A DNA stretch of 26,158 nt from Alphaproteobacteria bacterium (GTDB taxonomy: Bacteria > Myxococcota_A > UBA796 > GCA-2862545). Shown here in pieces: positions 8,782-15,955 of the stretch. The stretch is from positions 1 to 26,158 of the forward strand of contig JACKEO010000035.1 of assembly GCA_020632955.1 (NCBI GenBank). Reading direction: 5' to 3'. Each line of letters opens with the position of its first letter. Position 1 is the first letter of the stretch. Made by a program: the position numbers and the translations under genes. The notes below the pieces were generated by a model. That model did not search any database and was not told the DNA's origin. It saw nothing but the letters and a program-made list of their open reading frames with translations.

Positions 8782-9140
8782 CCACGACCTCCACCACGAC
8801 GCACGGTCGGCGGCGAGGCACCCTAGGTCTGCACCCCGCCACGCGTCAAGCCACAGCCCCCAGCACTGACCACGGGTTCACCCTTTCCCCCGGCCGCGCA
8901 AGCGGCCGCAAGCCGCGGCGGGCGCGCAAGCGACCGCACGTGGTCGCGCAAGCGACCAGAACCCCGAGCGGACGCGCAAGCGACCGCCCCCCGAGTCCCG
9001 CCCCGCCCCGACCCCACCTCGACCCACGCCACGCCTCGCCACCCGCCCAGGTGGCGACAAGACGATCCCGCCCACTCTGTGCCCCCCTCTGCGCCCTCCG
9101 TGCCTCCGTGTCGGCCGACGAACCGCCACAACACCCCGCT
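8782..9140. other. 359-bp intergenic spacer
   Basis: This spacer lies between the 3' end of the HEAT-repeat gene (9141) and the start of the small Cys-rich lipoprotein (8781), both on the minus strand. It contains the GGAGG of the latter near 8788-8792 and a cluster of four hairpin repeats at 8891-8988. From about 8990 to 9140 there is C-rich sequence without a recognisable gene, in which CCC- and CGCC-type short repeats dominate. No clear rho-independent terminator with a T-tract was seen. Confidence 0.6.
8891..8988. repeat. Four-copy GCAA-loop hairpin repeat cluster
   Basis: The 10-mer CGCGCAAGCG occurs exactly at 8895-8904, 8923-8932, 8945-8954 and 8973-8982 (start-to-start 28, 22 and 28 bp). 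Each copy sits in an inverted repeat with a GCAA loop on the plus strand. The first is perfect with seven-base arms (CGGCCGC/GCGGCCG, 8891-8908). The third is perfect with six-base arms (GGTCGC/GCGACC, 8942-8957). The second and fourth have one mismatch each. A degenerate partial copy follows the first. The local genes are transcribed from the minus strand, so a transcript would carry UUGC loops; the elements could act as DNA palindromes (protein sites), as a REP-like element, or as RNA hairpins limiting read-through. Confidence 0.75.
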
Positions 9141-9857
9141 CTACCTCCCCGCCTCCACGATCCTCCCCTCCCGCACCTGGAACCCGGACGGCAGCACCGT
9201 CTCCTCGCCGAGCTCGCCCTCCACGGACCACCCGCGCTGACGGAAGACCTGGGCGAGTCGATGCTTGAGCCGGAGGGACTCCTCCTCGGGGTTGGCGAGC
9301 ACCGCGAGCAGGGGCTGGCGCGCGCTGTCGTCGCCCTGGGCCACGAGGGTCTCGGCGGCGGCGTAGCGGACCTCCTCGTCGAAGTCCTTGAGGAAGGGCG
9401 CCACGTGCTCGACGATGCCGGCGTGCCGGCGCTCGGCGAGCCAGACCACCAGCTCCTTGCGGCGCTCGGGCTCGAAGGTGGCCTTGCCCACCGGGCCCGC
9501 GAGGATCTCGAACACCGCGGTGACGGCCTCGTCCTCGTCGCGCAGCGCCACGAGGAGCTTGAGCGGCCAGGCGTACTGCTTGCAGCGGCGCACCCAGACG
9601 TTGAGCGGCTCCACCACGGGCTCGCCCAGCCCGGTGAGCAGGTCGAAGACGAGCTGCTTCTCCGCGCGGTCCTTCATGTCCTGGGTCAGGTTCATGTCGA
9701 AGCGCGTGAGCAGCCCGGCGATGGACGGCCGCGAGCCCTCCTCGGCCAGCCACCGCGCGCTCGCGTCGCGATCCTCGGGCATCGCATCGCGGTCTGCCAT
9801 CCGCCGGGCATGCCGCTTGAGCTTGCCTTCCTTCGAGAACATGTCGAACAGGCCCAC
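9141..9857 (-). CDS. HEAT-repeat domain protein
   Basis: A 238-residue soluble protein built of helical repeats. The clearest unit is EVRYAAAETLVAQGDDSARQPL (partly degenerate copies precede it, e.g. HAGIVEHVAPFLKDFDE), matching HEAT/PBS-lyase-type repeats in which an acidic turn and R-x-x-A-A-x-x-L recur. Such proteins serve as scaffolds; no partner is evident. GTG 9855-9857 was chosen because GGAGGG lies four bases upstream and gives the N-terminus MGLFDMFSKEGKLKRH, typical of small cytosolic proteins; the internal ATG 9840-9842 is less well placed. The C-terminal part (NPEEESLRLKHRLAQVFRQRGWSV) is charged and helical. It is divergent from tRNA-Leu, with a plausible own promoter at 9881-9908. 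Confidence 0.8.
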   Translation of the reverse strand: MGLFDMFSKEGKLKRHARRMADRDAMPEDRDASARWLAEEGSRPSIAGLLTRFDMNLTQDMKDRAEKQLVFDLLTGLGEPVVEPLNVWVRRCKQYAWPLKLLVALRDEDEAVTAVFEILAGPVGKATFEPERRKELVVWLAERRHAGIVEHVAPFLKDFDEEVRYAAAETLVAQGDDSARQPLLAVLANPEEESLRLKHRLAQVFRQRGWSVEGELGEETVLPSGFQVREGRIVEAGR

Positions 9858-9880
9858 GAGGCCCTCCCAGCGCGGCCCGC

Positions 9881-9908
9881 AGCTTATCCACCCCCCCCAC
9901 CCGGTCAA
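9881..9908 (-). promoter_or_regulatory. Putative sigma70-type promoter for the HEAT-repeat gene
   Basis: On the minus strand TTGACC (9903-9908) is followed after 16 bp by TAAGCT (9881-9886), about 24 bp before GTG 9857. The -35 is good and the -10 is weak, but the AT content stands out in this GC-rich sequence and the spacing suits a short leader. Confidence 0.35.
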
Positions 9909-9921
9909 CCGCACCACCCGC

Positions 9922-9951
9922 TTGACCACCCCGCGCCCGTCGGGGTAGAGG
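9922..9951 (+). promoter_or_regulatory. Putative promoter of tRNA-Leu
   Basis: TTGACC (9922-9927) and TAGAGG (9946-9951) are separated by 18 bp. The tRNA begins 10 bp after the -10 element, as expected for a short 5' leader removed by RNase P. Confidence 0.5.
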
Positions 9952-9961
9952 GCCGGGCCCT

Positions 9962-10045
9962 GCGGAAGTGGCGGAATTGGTAGACGCGCAGGATTCAGGT
10001 TCCTGTGCCCGTGAGGGTGTGGGGGTTCGACTCCCCCCTTCCGCA
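9962..10045 (+). tRNA. tRNA-Leu, anticodon CAG
   Basis: The sequence folds as a class II (long variable arm) tRNA. The seven-base acceptor stem GCGGAAG (9962-9968) pairs with CTTCCGC (10038-10044), with A as discriminator base at 10045, as in leucine tRNAs. The D-loop contains GAATTGGTAGACGC. The anticodon stem CAGGA/TCCTG encloses the loop TTCAGGT with anticodon CAG at 9996-9998, reading CTG codons. The variable arm CCCGTGAGGG is followed by the T-arm with TTCGACT. CCA is not encoded. Reading CTG is fitting in a genome where this is the main leucine codon. The downstream side is occupied by a hairpin and then a decayed region. Confidence 0.97.
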
Positions 10046-10055
10046 TCGCACCTCT

Positions 10056-10085
10056 GAAGCCGCTGGTGATCACACCAGCGGCTTC
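10056..10085 (+). terminator. Hairpin terminator of tRNA-Leu
   Basis: A perfect 13-bp stem (GAAGCCGCTGGTG at 10056-10068 and its complement at 10073-10085) encloses the loop ATCA, ten bases after the tRNA end. It is followed by GCTGCTTTCTGCC, a weak T-run. Such a GC-rich hairpin right behind a tRNA is a typical transcription terminator. Confidence 0.8.
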
Positions 10086-10519
10086 GCTGCTTTCTGCCAC
10101 AACGCCTTTGGGGAGGCGAACCCCCACACGAGGGGAGGACTCAACGTCCTCACCGAGCTCGACGGGACCCGGGAGGCGCGAAGCGGCTTCCGGGAGGTTC
10201 GACTCACGTCCACGCACGTGAGCCCGACCCGTTCCAGGTCGCCTCGAGCTCAGGTCCGACTCCCCGTCCGATTCCGGACACGGCGTCGGACAGTGTGTCG
10301 CAGGACTCCCCGTTCCGCCCCGCGTCCGTGACACCTCGACCGTTGTGAGGATGGACCAGCGCCGCTCTCGGGAGGACCTGTCCCGGGCCCCATCGTCTCG
10401 TCCGGCGACAGGGGACGTCACGGGGTGTGGTTCAGGGGCTCGACCGCGTTCGGCGTGCAGGCCGCGGTGAGCCAGGAGGACGGCGCGCATGGGACACCGG
10501 CTTCCCGGGTTCCACACAC
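10086..10519. other. 434-bp stretch without recognisable gene
   Basis: No convincing coding sequence is seen here on either strand. It contains a T-arm-like tRNA fragment in inverted orientation (10113-10130), a small hairpin GAGGAC/GTCCTC (10135-10151) and another CTCACGT/ACGTGAG (10203-10222). Its composition changes codon-position bias often, as in decayed DNA. It borders the ATPase pseudogene and may be the remains of the same inserted segment. Confidence 0.5.
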
Positions 10520-11566
10520 GACGCGGTACGCAAGCGCCGTCTCCCCCACCCCAGCAGTCCGCGTGGATGACCACGGTCGCAGCTCGACCCCCGACGCACT
10601 CCGCGGTCCGTGCCGCCTGCACCAGCCACGCCCGTGCCCGACCCGCGGGAGCGCCTCGAGCAGTCCATCGAGGCGTCGTCGCCACGCCCCCGACTTCGCC
10701 TCCACGAGCAGTCGCTCACCCGCGCTCGACGACGATCCACCTCACGCCACGCGTCGGCGCAGGTTCGGACGCTCCGCGCAGGTGGCAGCGCCTCCCCACA
10801 CCCAGCTCTCGAAGATCGCACCCCGGGCCGGGTGCAGGCGCAGCTCCTCGGGTGCGGATGCCCAGGAGGAAGCACGCCGCCCCGTTCGACGAGGTGCAGC
10901 TGGGCGTCTTCACCGGCGCTTGCGGGTGGACCAGGGCGGCAGGCGATTCCGAACCCCGCTCCGCCCGTCAGCCAGGATCGCGCGGTGACGGGGACACCCC
11001 TGCGTCGGACCCGAGCGTGCTCAGTCAGCGCCCGGTGGACCCGCGCACAGCCGCCTGGTGAACCGAGGTCGCCCACCGCACCTGCGACGCCCTGCGTAGG
11101 TGCGCGTAGTCGGCGAGCAGCGTGGCGGGGATCCCCCGGTCGTGGATGCGGGGTAGGCGCTCCAGAGCGCGTCAGCAGGTCCTCGCGCCTCCGGGAAGCC
11201 GGACCCTCGAGGCTGCCGTGAACGGCCGTCGCCCCGCGAGATGGGAGACGCGGCCGACAGACCGAGTGCTGGGATCCCGTGAGGATGAAACGACCCGGCT
11301 CCGGGTGCGCGTCGACTCGCCGGAGGGGAGGAGATCCGCGTGGCCTGACCTCGTCGAGGTGGCCGCCGACATGCCGCGAGGAAGCCCCGAGGGTCGGCGG
11401 TGGCCCACGCGGCGGCATCGGGCGCCTCCAGCGACACCCAGGGCTTGTCGGGGAACACCGCGCGACAGAGGGTGGTCTTGCCCGACTGGCGCGGGCCCGT
11501 GACCGTCACCACCGGGTAGTGGCGCGCGGCGTCGCGGAGGCTGGCGGCGAGCGTGCGTGGAATCAT
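10520..11566 (-). pseudogene. Decayed DUF4143-family AAA ATPase, many frameshifts
   Basis: Fragments of one ATP-binding protein of the AAA_14/DUF4143 type appear in the right order but in all three minus frames. From the start (ATG 11564-11566): PRTLAASLRDAARHYPVV, then the Walker A motif TGPRQSGKTTL and SLEAPDAAAWATADPRGFL. Next, in another frame, come HLDEV (Walker B) and GRFILTGSQHS. Then ADALWSAYP; in a third frame IHDRGIPATLLADYAHLRR; then VGDLGS, RLCAG, VTARSWL, VKTPSCTS, FLLGIRT, EELRLHPARGAIFESWV and VEAKSGA near 10700; and GGDGACVPRRV near 10540. These are the expected successive blocks of the family. At least eight frame changes are needed, so a single sequencing error cannot explain it. 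The 3' limit is approximate. The intact gene would have been about 1.1-1.2 kb. These ATPases are scattered widely and patchily in bacteria; their role is unclear. Confidence 0.82.
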
Positions 11567-11567
11567 C

Positions 11568-11602
11568 TGCACGGATTGTAAGTCACACTTTCAATCCGTG
11601 CA
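11568..11602. promoter_or_regulatory. 35-bp near-perfect palindrome at the start of the ATPase pseudogene
   Basis: Arms of 16 bp (11568-11583 and 11587-11602) match at 15 positions and flank the spacer CAC. Each arm begins TGCACGGATTG and is followed by (T/A)AAGT. The inner part (TTGTAAGTCACACTTTCAA) is AT-rich against the local background. It directly touches the start codon of the pseudogene, so it would have been the operator/promoter or an RNA hairpin covering the 5' leader. It lies 11 bp from the end of the upstream gene at 11614. Confidence 0.8.
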
Positions 11603-11613
11603 TGTCGCCTCCC

Positions 11614-12111
11614 TCACCCCCCGGCTGCCTGCGCCTCCGACCACGCGGCCAGCGCCGCCATCAGCTGCCGCACCGACTTCCGCATCTCGCCCCGGACGAT
11701 GCTCTCGGGCACCCAGCGGATCGACGAGGTGAGATCCACCTCGAAGGTGAGCCGCGCGCCCTCCCCCTCGGGCACCGCGCGCCAGCTGCCCTGGTAGGTG
11801 TGGAAGGAGTCCGACGACACCAGGCTCACGTCCCAGCCCGCGTCGGTGCGGCAGCGGCGGAGCTCGTAGCGGGCGGTCATGATCGGGTGCGGCACCACGT
11901 AGGCGGCCTGGTGGCAGGCGCCCTCGCGCACGGTGACCGTGGTGGTGGTGCGGCTCTGCTGGATGCGGCTCTCGAAGGCCGGATCCGCGAGCGCATCGAG
12001 CACCACGCCCGGCGCGACCGCCAGGTGGGCCGTGCCGCGCACCGTGGTGCCGTCGACCACGGCCGTGGGCTCGTCGGCGAGCGCGAGGCTGGCGAGCAGG
12101 AGCAGGGTCAT
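11614..12111 (-). CDS. Secreted SRPBCC/START-like domain protein
   Basis: A 165-residue protein. ATG 12109-12111 follows GGAG. The N-terminus MTLLLLASLALA is a short signal peptide with likely cleavage before DEPTAVV (no lipobox). The mature part has the alternating pattern of a START/polyketide-cyclase-like helix-grip fold. It opens VRGTAHLAVAPGVVLDALADPAFESRIQQS, where a typical SRPBCC protein has its first strand and the helices that close the cavity. Later strands include TTVTVREGACHQAAYVV, YELRRCRTDAGWDVSLVSS and GARLTFEVDLTSSIRWVP. The protein ends with a long amphipathic helix (VRGEMRKSVRQLMAALAAW), the usual C-terminal helix of the fold. Such domains bind hydrophobic ligands; the ligand is unknown. 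The two cysteines may form a disulfide in the periplasm. Confidence 0.7.
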   Translation of the reverse strand: MTLLLLASLALADEPTAVVDGTTVRGTAHLAVAPGVVLDALADPAFESRIQQSRTTTTVTVREGACHQAAYVVPHPIMTARYELRRCRTDAGWDVSLVSSDSFHTYQGSWRAVPEGEGARLTFEVDLTSSIRWVPESIVRGEMRKSVRQLMAALAAWSEAQAAGG

Positions 12112-12183
12112 CGAGGCTCCGCGACCGACGTTCGGACACTTCAGGGGGCCGTGCCCGTCCGCACGGGACGCAGGCTATCGCGA

Positions 12184-12200
12184 GTGGCAGTTACTGCCAC
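12184..12200. promoter_or_regulatory. 17-bp inverted repeat upstream of the SRPBCC-like gene
   Basis: GTGGCAGT-T-ACTGCCAC is perfect with eight-base arms around a single T. It lies 20 bp past the end of the EF-hand gene and about 73 bp before the start of the SRPBCC-like gene. No T-tract follows, so an operator is as likely as a terminator. Confidence 0.45.
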
Positions 12201-12219
12201 CACGCCACGCCACGCCGCC

Positions 12220-14439
12220 TCAGCCCGGTGGAGCCTCGGCCGGTGCCGCGGGCACCTCCGCGGGCGGCGGCTCCTCGGCGGGCTTCAGCCACGCCACCAC
12301 GCTCGGATCCATCCAGGCCCACACCACGAGCCCGAGCACCACCAGGAGCAGCAGGACGGCGATGCGACCGGCCCACGACCGGGGCGTGCGCACCTCGCGG
12401 ACCGACCCTGCGGGCAGGCCGGGACGGCGCGTCATCAGCGAGGCCAGGTGGCCGTTGAGCCGCATGCGTCCGTTGAGCGCCCAGCCGCCCGCCTCCAGCA
12501 GCGTGGCCAGATCCCGGCGACGCAGCCTCAGCCAACCGAGGAAGCCGAAGACCGCCGCCACCGCCGCCACCAGGCCGGCGAGCGCGCCCACCACGTCGAG
12601 CAGCGAGATGCCGGCGAGCGTCTGCACCACGAAGGCGAGGGCCGACCCCGCGGCGGCCACCGCCAGCGTGCCGCCCACCAGCATGGTCTGCATGCCCGCC
12701 ATGCCCCCGCCCGCCGCCTCCGGCGGCGCACCGGCCGGGGCCGCCGCGGGCGCCGGCGGGGCCGTCGTGCTGTCGAGGGCCTTTGCGGAGGCCTCGCCCT
12801 CGAGGCCCTTGGCCTTGTCGCCCACCATCTTCTCGAAGCGCGAGCCCACGGCGTCGCGCACGCGGAGGAAGGGGGCGAGCATCGCCTCCCACACGCTGAT
12901 CGGCTCGGCCACCACGTCGGTGATCAGGGCGTCCCACTCGCCGTCCTGCCGGTCGTAGAACACGCCCCGCTTGCCCGGACCGATGCCGCCGCGCGTGCCC
13001 GCCGTGACCGCCGCGACGATGCGCTGCGTCTCCACCGTGGCGCCGGGCTTGCGCGTGAGGTCGACGTAGCAGAGGAAGATGCCGCTCAAGGTGGCGATCT
13101 TCTTGTGGGCCGCCGGGTCCACCACCCGGAAGCAGAGGTTCAGCCGCCGACCGTCGAGGATGAGCGTGCCCACCTCGAGCAGCGAGCGACGGTCCCCCTC
13201 GAACAGCGCGGGGAAGCTGACGAAGTTGTTCACGAGCTCGCCGAAGCCCGCCTGCAGCAAGGCGAGCTTCTCGAGGTCCTGGAAGCGCACCAGCTCCTCG
13301 GCCGCCTTGCCGTCCTGGGCGCAGAGCTCCTTGAGCGCACCGGGCTCCGAGGCCTCGGCCAGCGCCGTGAGCGCCTCGTCGGTGACCTCGTCGGGGATGC
13401 CCGCCGGCTTGCGGGCGCGCCAGGCCTCGTAGGGCGCCAGCGCCGCCACCAGCTGCTTCCACTCCGCCGCCGTGAGGCGCGTCACGGGCGCGTCGCGTCC
13501 GAGCAGCGCCGGGGCGATGGTCTCCGACACCTCGGCCAGGCGCGCGGCGAAGCGCGCGTTCACCGCACCGGTGAGGGGGAGCTCGTCGGCCGGCGTGGGC
13601 GAGGCCAGCGACGCATGGTCGAGCCACGCATCGATGGCGCCCGGATCCGCCACGTCGAGCGCCGCGAGCTCGGCCTCGCTCGGGGCCAGCCGTGCCGCCG
13701 CGCCGGGCTGCAGCCGGAGCAGCGCGCACTGCGCGAGGTACTGCTCCACCTTCGGCGCCAGGGCCGCCAGGGTGGCCGCGGCGGCCGCGGTGCCCTCCCC
13801 CAGCGGCAGGAGGGTGGCCGCCCCGTCGCCGTCGGGCTCGTGGCGCCAGGCCAGGGTGGCCGCCGCCAGCTCGAGCCAGCGGTCCACGTCCTCGCCGCGC
13901 ACGCCCACCTCGCCCGACAGATCGGGGGCACCGCCGGTGGCCCCGAGCACCGCCTTCGCCGTGTCCTTCAGCTCGTCGGGCAGCTGGGCCACGGTGACGA
14001 CGCCGTCCCCGTTCGGGAAGCGCGACACGTACGCCGCACGGAAGGACCGGATCTCGTCCACCGAGATGTGACCCCGGCCCGACTCTCCCAGGCGCTCCAG
14101 CAGGAAGGCACCCAGCGCCACCAGCCCGGGACCGTCGGCGTGGCCGCGGTCGACGGCGTCGAGCTGGAGCGTGCGCGAGCCCGCCACCACGCCCTCGCGG
14201 TTCACCAGGCGCGCCCACAGCCAGCGCCGCGCCGCCTTCACCTCCTCGACGCGGATGCGCGCGTTGCCGTCGCTGTCGAGGACGCGGAGCAGGTCGGGGT
14301 CGCACTGGAGCTGCTCGATGGGCGCGCTCGTGGCCGCCCACCGCGCCTTGTCCAGGTCCTCGATGTGCTCGAGGTCCTCGACCTCGGTCAGGCGCAGGTG
14401 CTCGATGAAGCCGTAACGACGAAAGACCCAGCGCGACAT
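12220..14439 (-). CDS. EF-hand-containing membrane protein, function unknown
   Basis: A 739-residue protein. ATG 14437-14439 is preceded by GGAGGG; the frame's upstream extension has no support. Residues 55-66 (DSDGNARIRVEE) form a canonical 12-residue EF-hand calcium loop. Two more degenerate loops follow (GESGRGHISVDE and FPNGDGVVTVAQ), giving a calcium-binding N-terminal part. The middle is long, helical and Ala/Leu-rich, with a conserved-looking block RFQDLEKLALLQAGFGELV and NNFVSFPALFEGDRRS, then a beta-rich part. The C-terminal region has an Ala/Pro linker, about two membrane segments (MLVGGTLAVAAAGSALAFVV; VVGALAGLVAAVAAVFGFL) and a last segment RIAVLLLLVVLGLVVWAW near residue 700, followed by a Pro/Glu/Ala tail. 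There is no signal peptide, so the N-terminal part is probably cytosolic. I know similar unnamed proteins only from memory; the function is unknown. Confidence 0.75.
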   Translation of the reverse strand: MSRWVFRRYGFIEHLRLTEVEDLEHIEDLDKARWAATSAPIEQLQCDPDLLRVLDSDGNARIRVEEVKAARRWLWARLVNREGVVAGSRTLQLDAVDRGHADGPGLVALGAFLLERLGESGRGHISVDEIRSFRAAYVSRFPNGDGVVTVAQLPDELKDTAKAVLGATGGAPDLSGEVGVRGEDVDRWLELAAATLAWRHEPDGDGAATLLPLGEGTAAAAATLAALAPKVEQYLAQCALLRLQPGAAARLAPSEAELAALDVADPGAIDAWLDHASLASPTPADELPLTGAVNARFAARLAEVSETIAPALLGRDAPVTRLTAAEWKQLVAALAPYEAWRARKPAGIPDEVTDEALTALAEASEPGALKELCAQDGKAAEELVRFQDLEKLALLQAGFGELVNNFVSFPALFEGDRRSLLEVGTLILDGRRLNLCFRVVDPAAHKKIATLSGIFLCYVDLTRKPGATVETQRIVAAVTAGTRGGIGPGKRGVFYDRQDGEWDALITDVVAEPISVWEAMLAPFLRVRDAVGSRFEKMVGDKAKGLEGEASAKALDSTTAPPAPAAAPAGAPPEAAGGGMAGMQTMLVGGTLAVAAAGSALAFVVQTLAGISLLDVVGALAGLVAAVAAVFGFLGWLRLRRRDLATLLEAGGWALNGRMRLNGHLASLMTRRPGLPAGSVREVRTPRSWAGRIAVLLLLVVLGLVVWAWMDPSVVAWLKPAEEPPPAEVPAAPAEAPPG

Positions 14440-14545
14440 CACGCCCTCCCTACCAAGCCGCAGCCCTACCACGGAACCACAGGCACCGGACCGGGCGAAA
14501 GGGGGCCGAAAGGAAGGCGCACCACCCCGGCGGCACCTCGGCCCC

Positions 14546-15955
14546 CTACGGCTGGGCCTCGCACCGCGCCCAGTCCGGACGCACGCAGGCCGCTCCCTCC
14601 TCTGCCACGCCCGCCAGCCGATCCTTCAGGAAGCGCGTGGTGGTGGGGATCGCCCACAGGTTGGCCTCGGCGTGGTCGGCCTCCGCGCAGCCCAGCCACC
14701 GCAGGTCCCAGCCGTCCTCGCACAGGGCGTCGAAGGCCCCGGTCTGCAGCGTGGGGTCCACCACCTCGTCACGCTCACCCCACACGGTGAGGATGGGCGT
14801 GCGCCGCAGCCGCGCCACGGGCGTGCCCGGCAGGCTGTTGGACGCCAGGAAGCAGTCGAAGGGCGCGACCGCCTGCCACTGGCCCGTCTGGTCGGCGTCC
14901 CGCAGCCCCGGCGTGAACCACGTGGCGACGTCGCGCGGCGGCTCGTCGAAGGGCAGCGCGCAGTCCGGCGTGTCCATGCCGAGCGCGGTCTCGGCCGTGG
15001 ACGCCAGCGACGTGGGCGGCTCGTCCCCGAACACCGTGGCCAGGTCGCCCACGCCGTACCAGCGCTTCATGCCCAGCAGGGTGAGCGCCGCCAGCCCGCT
15101 CGCGTCCCCCCACGTGGCCGTGGCCTGCCCCACGATGGCGCGCAGATCCAGCGGCGGGGTGCCCGAGGCCACGGCCACCACCTCCACGTCGGGCGCCAGG
15201 TAGGGCCCGTAGAGCTCGGTGAACAGCACGCCGTGTCCGCCCTGCGACGCGCCCCAGAGCACGAGGCGATCGTCCAGCGGACCCTCCAGGGAGGCCTGCT
15301 GCCGCAGATCCCCGGCGAGGAGCTCCCGGGCCGCCGCGTGGAAGTCCCAGGCACCGATCGCCACCTGCTCCCCCACCTGCGGGGCATGCGGCGGCCACGG
15401 GGTCGTGGACCCGTCCAGGCCGATGAGATCGGGCGCCAGCACCACGAAGCCGCGGGACGCGATGAGCAGGGCCTCGACGGCCTCCTCCAGCGAGCCCTGG
15501 GAGGGAGAGCACGGACCGGCGAGGCCGGCGAAGGAGTGCACCAGCAGCGCCACCGGCCAGCCCGCGTCGGGCGGGTCGGAGCCCACGGGCATCACGATCA
15601 TCCCCGTGGCCTCCACGGGCTGGCCGCGATCCCGCGTGGTCATGCGCACGTTCCAGGCCTCCACGTCGTAGGGCGGCTGCGCCAGCCCAGGAACGCCTGC
15701 GACCTGGGCCGCGAGACCCAGCAGGCCCCGCGACACCGTCAGCGCGTCGTTGCGCTCGTAGGACAGCGGCACGCCCACGCCCTCGGTGGGCAGGGTGTAG
15801 GGCGCCATGCCGCATCCCCCGAGCGGCGGCTCGGGCGGCGGCGCGTCCACCACCGGTGTCGACGTGTCGACCTCTGGTGCGGTGTCGCCCGCGTCCGGCG
15901 CCGTGGCACCCCCGCAGGCCACCAGGCCTGCACACCACCACGTTCGTACCCGCAT
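14546..15955 (-). CDS. Alpha/beta-hydrolase lipoprotein (secretory lipase/esterase-like)
   Basis: A 469-residue predicted lipoprotein. ATG 15953-15955 follows GGAGGAG. MRVRTWWCAGLVAC gives lipidated Cys14, and an Asp/Thr/Pro-rich spacer (DTAPEVDTSTPVVDAPPPEPP) follows. The hydrolase domain shows VALLVHSFAG (oxyanion-hole region), the nucleophile elbow G-A-S-Q-G-G-H with Ser237, a late acidic residue in VWGERDEVVDP and a histidine in ADHAEANLW, i.e. a complete catalytic triad. RGFVVLAPDLIGL is the usual strand before the elbow. The arrangement resembles secretory lipases and prolyl-oligopeptidase-like esterases; the substrate is unknown. Several cysteines (CSPSQG, DCALP, DCFL, LCEDG, GCAEAD, CVRPDWARC) may form disulfides. 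A weak promoter-like pair lies about 130 bp upstream. Confidence 0.85.
   Translation of the reverse strand: MRVRTWWCAGLVACGGATAPDAGDTAPEVDTSTPVVDAPPPEPPLGGCGMAPYTLPTEGVGVPLSYERNDALTVSRGLLGLAAQVAGVPGLAQPPYDVEAWNVRMTTRDRGQPVEATGMIVMPVGSDPPDAGWPVALLVHSFAGLAGPCSPSQGSLEEAVEALLIASRGFVVLAPDLIGLDGSTTPWPPHAPQVGEQVAIGAWDFHAAARELLAGDLRQQASLEGPLDDRLVLWGASQGGHGVLFTELYGPYLAPDVEVVAVASGTPPLDLRAIVGQATATWGDASGLAALTLLGMKRWYGVGDLATVFGDEPPTSLASTAETALGMDTPDCALPFDEPPRDVATWFTPGLRDADQTGQWQAVAPFDCFLASNSLPGTPVARLRRTPILTVWGERDEVVDPTLQTGAFDALCEDGWDLRWLGCAEADHAEANLWAIPTTTRFLKDRLAGVAEEGAACVRPDWARCEAQP

Noticed and set aside
8891..8988. The CGCGCAAGCG repeats as a CRISPR array
   Set aside because: The repeats are only 10 bp with 12-18 bp between, irregular in spacing and strongly palindromic, with no cas genes nearby.
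9141..10685. HEAT-repeat protein extended to a 514-residue product
   Set aside because: The extension would run through the tRNA-Leu gene on the opposite strand and has no similarity to a protein; GTG 9857 has a good ribosome site.
10432..11418. A 328-codon minus-strand frame as an intact gene
   Set aside because: It only contains pieces of the DUF4143 ATPase (LDEV, GRFILTGSQ, VTARSWL) separated by frame-shifted stretches; the other pieces are in the two other frames. It is part of the pseudogene.
10046..11602. The region behind tRNA-Leu as an active integrative element
   Set aside because: No integrase, recombinase or clear direct repeat of the tRNA end was found; only a decayed ATPase and an inverted T-arm fragment support an insertion.
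11557..14790. A 1077-codon open frame on the plus strand across the SRPBCC and EF-hand genes
   Set aside because: It is antisense to two well-supported minus-strand genes. Its composition (Arg/His/Gly-rich, no domains) is what a GC-rich shadow frame gives.
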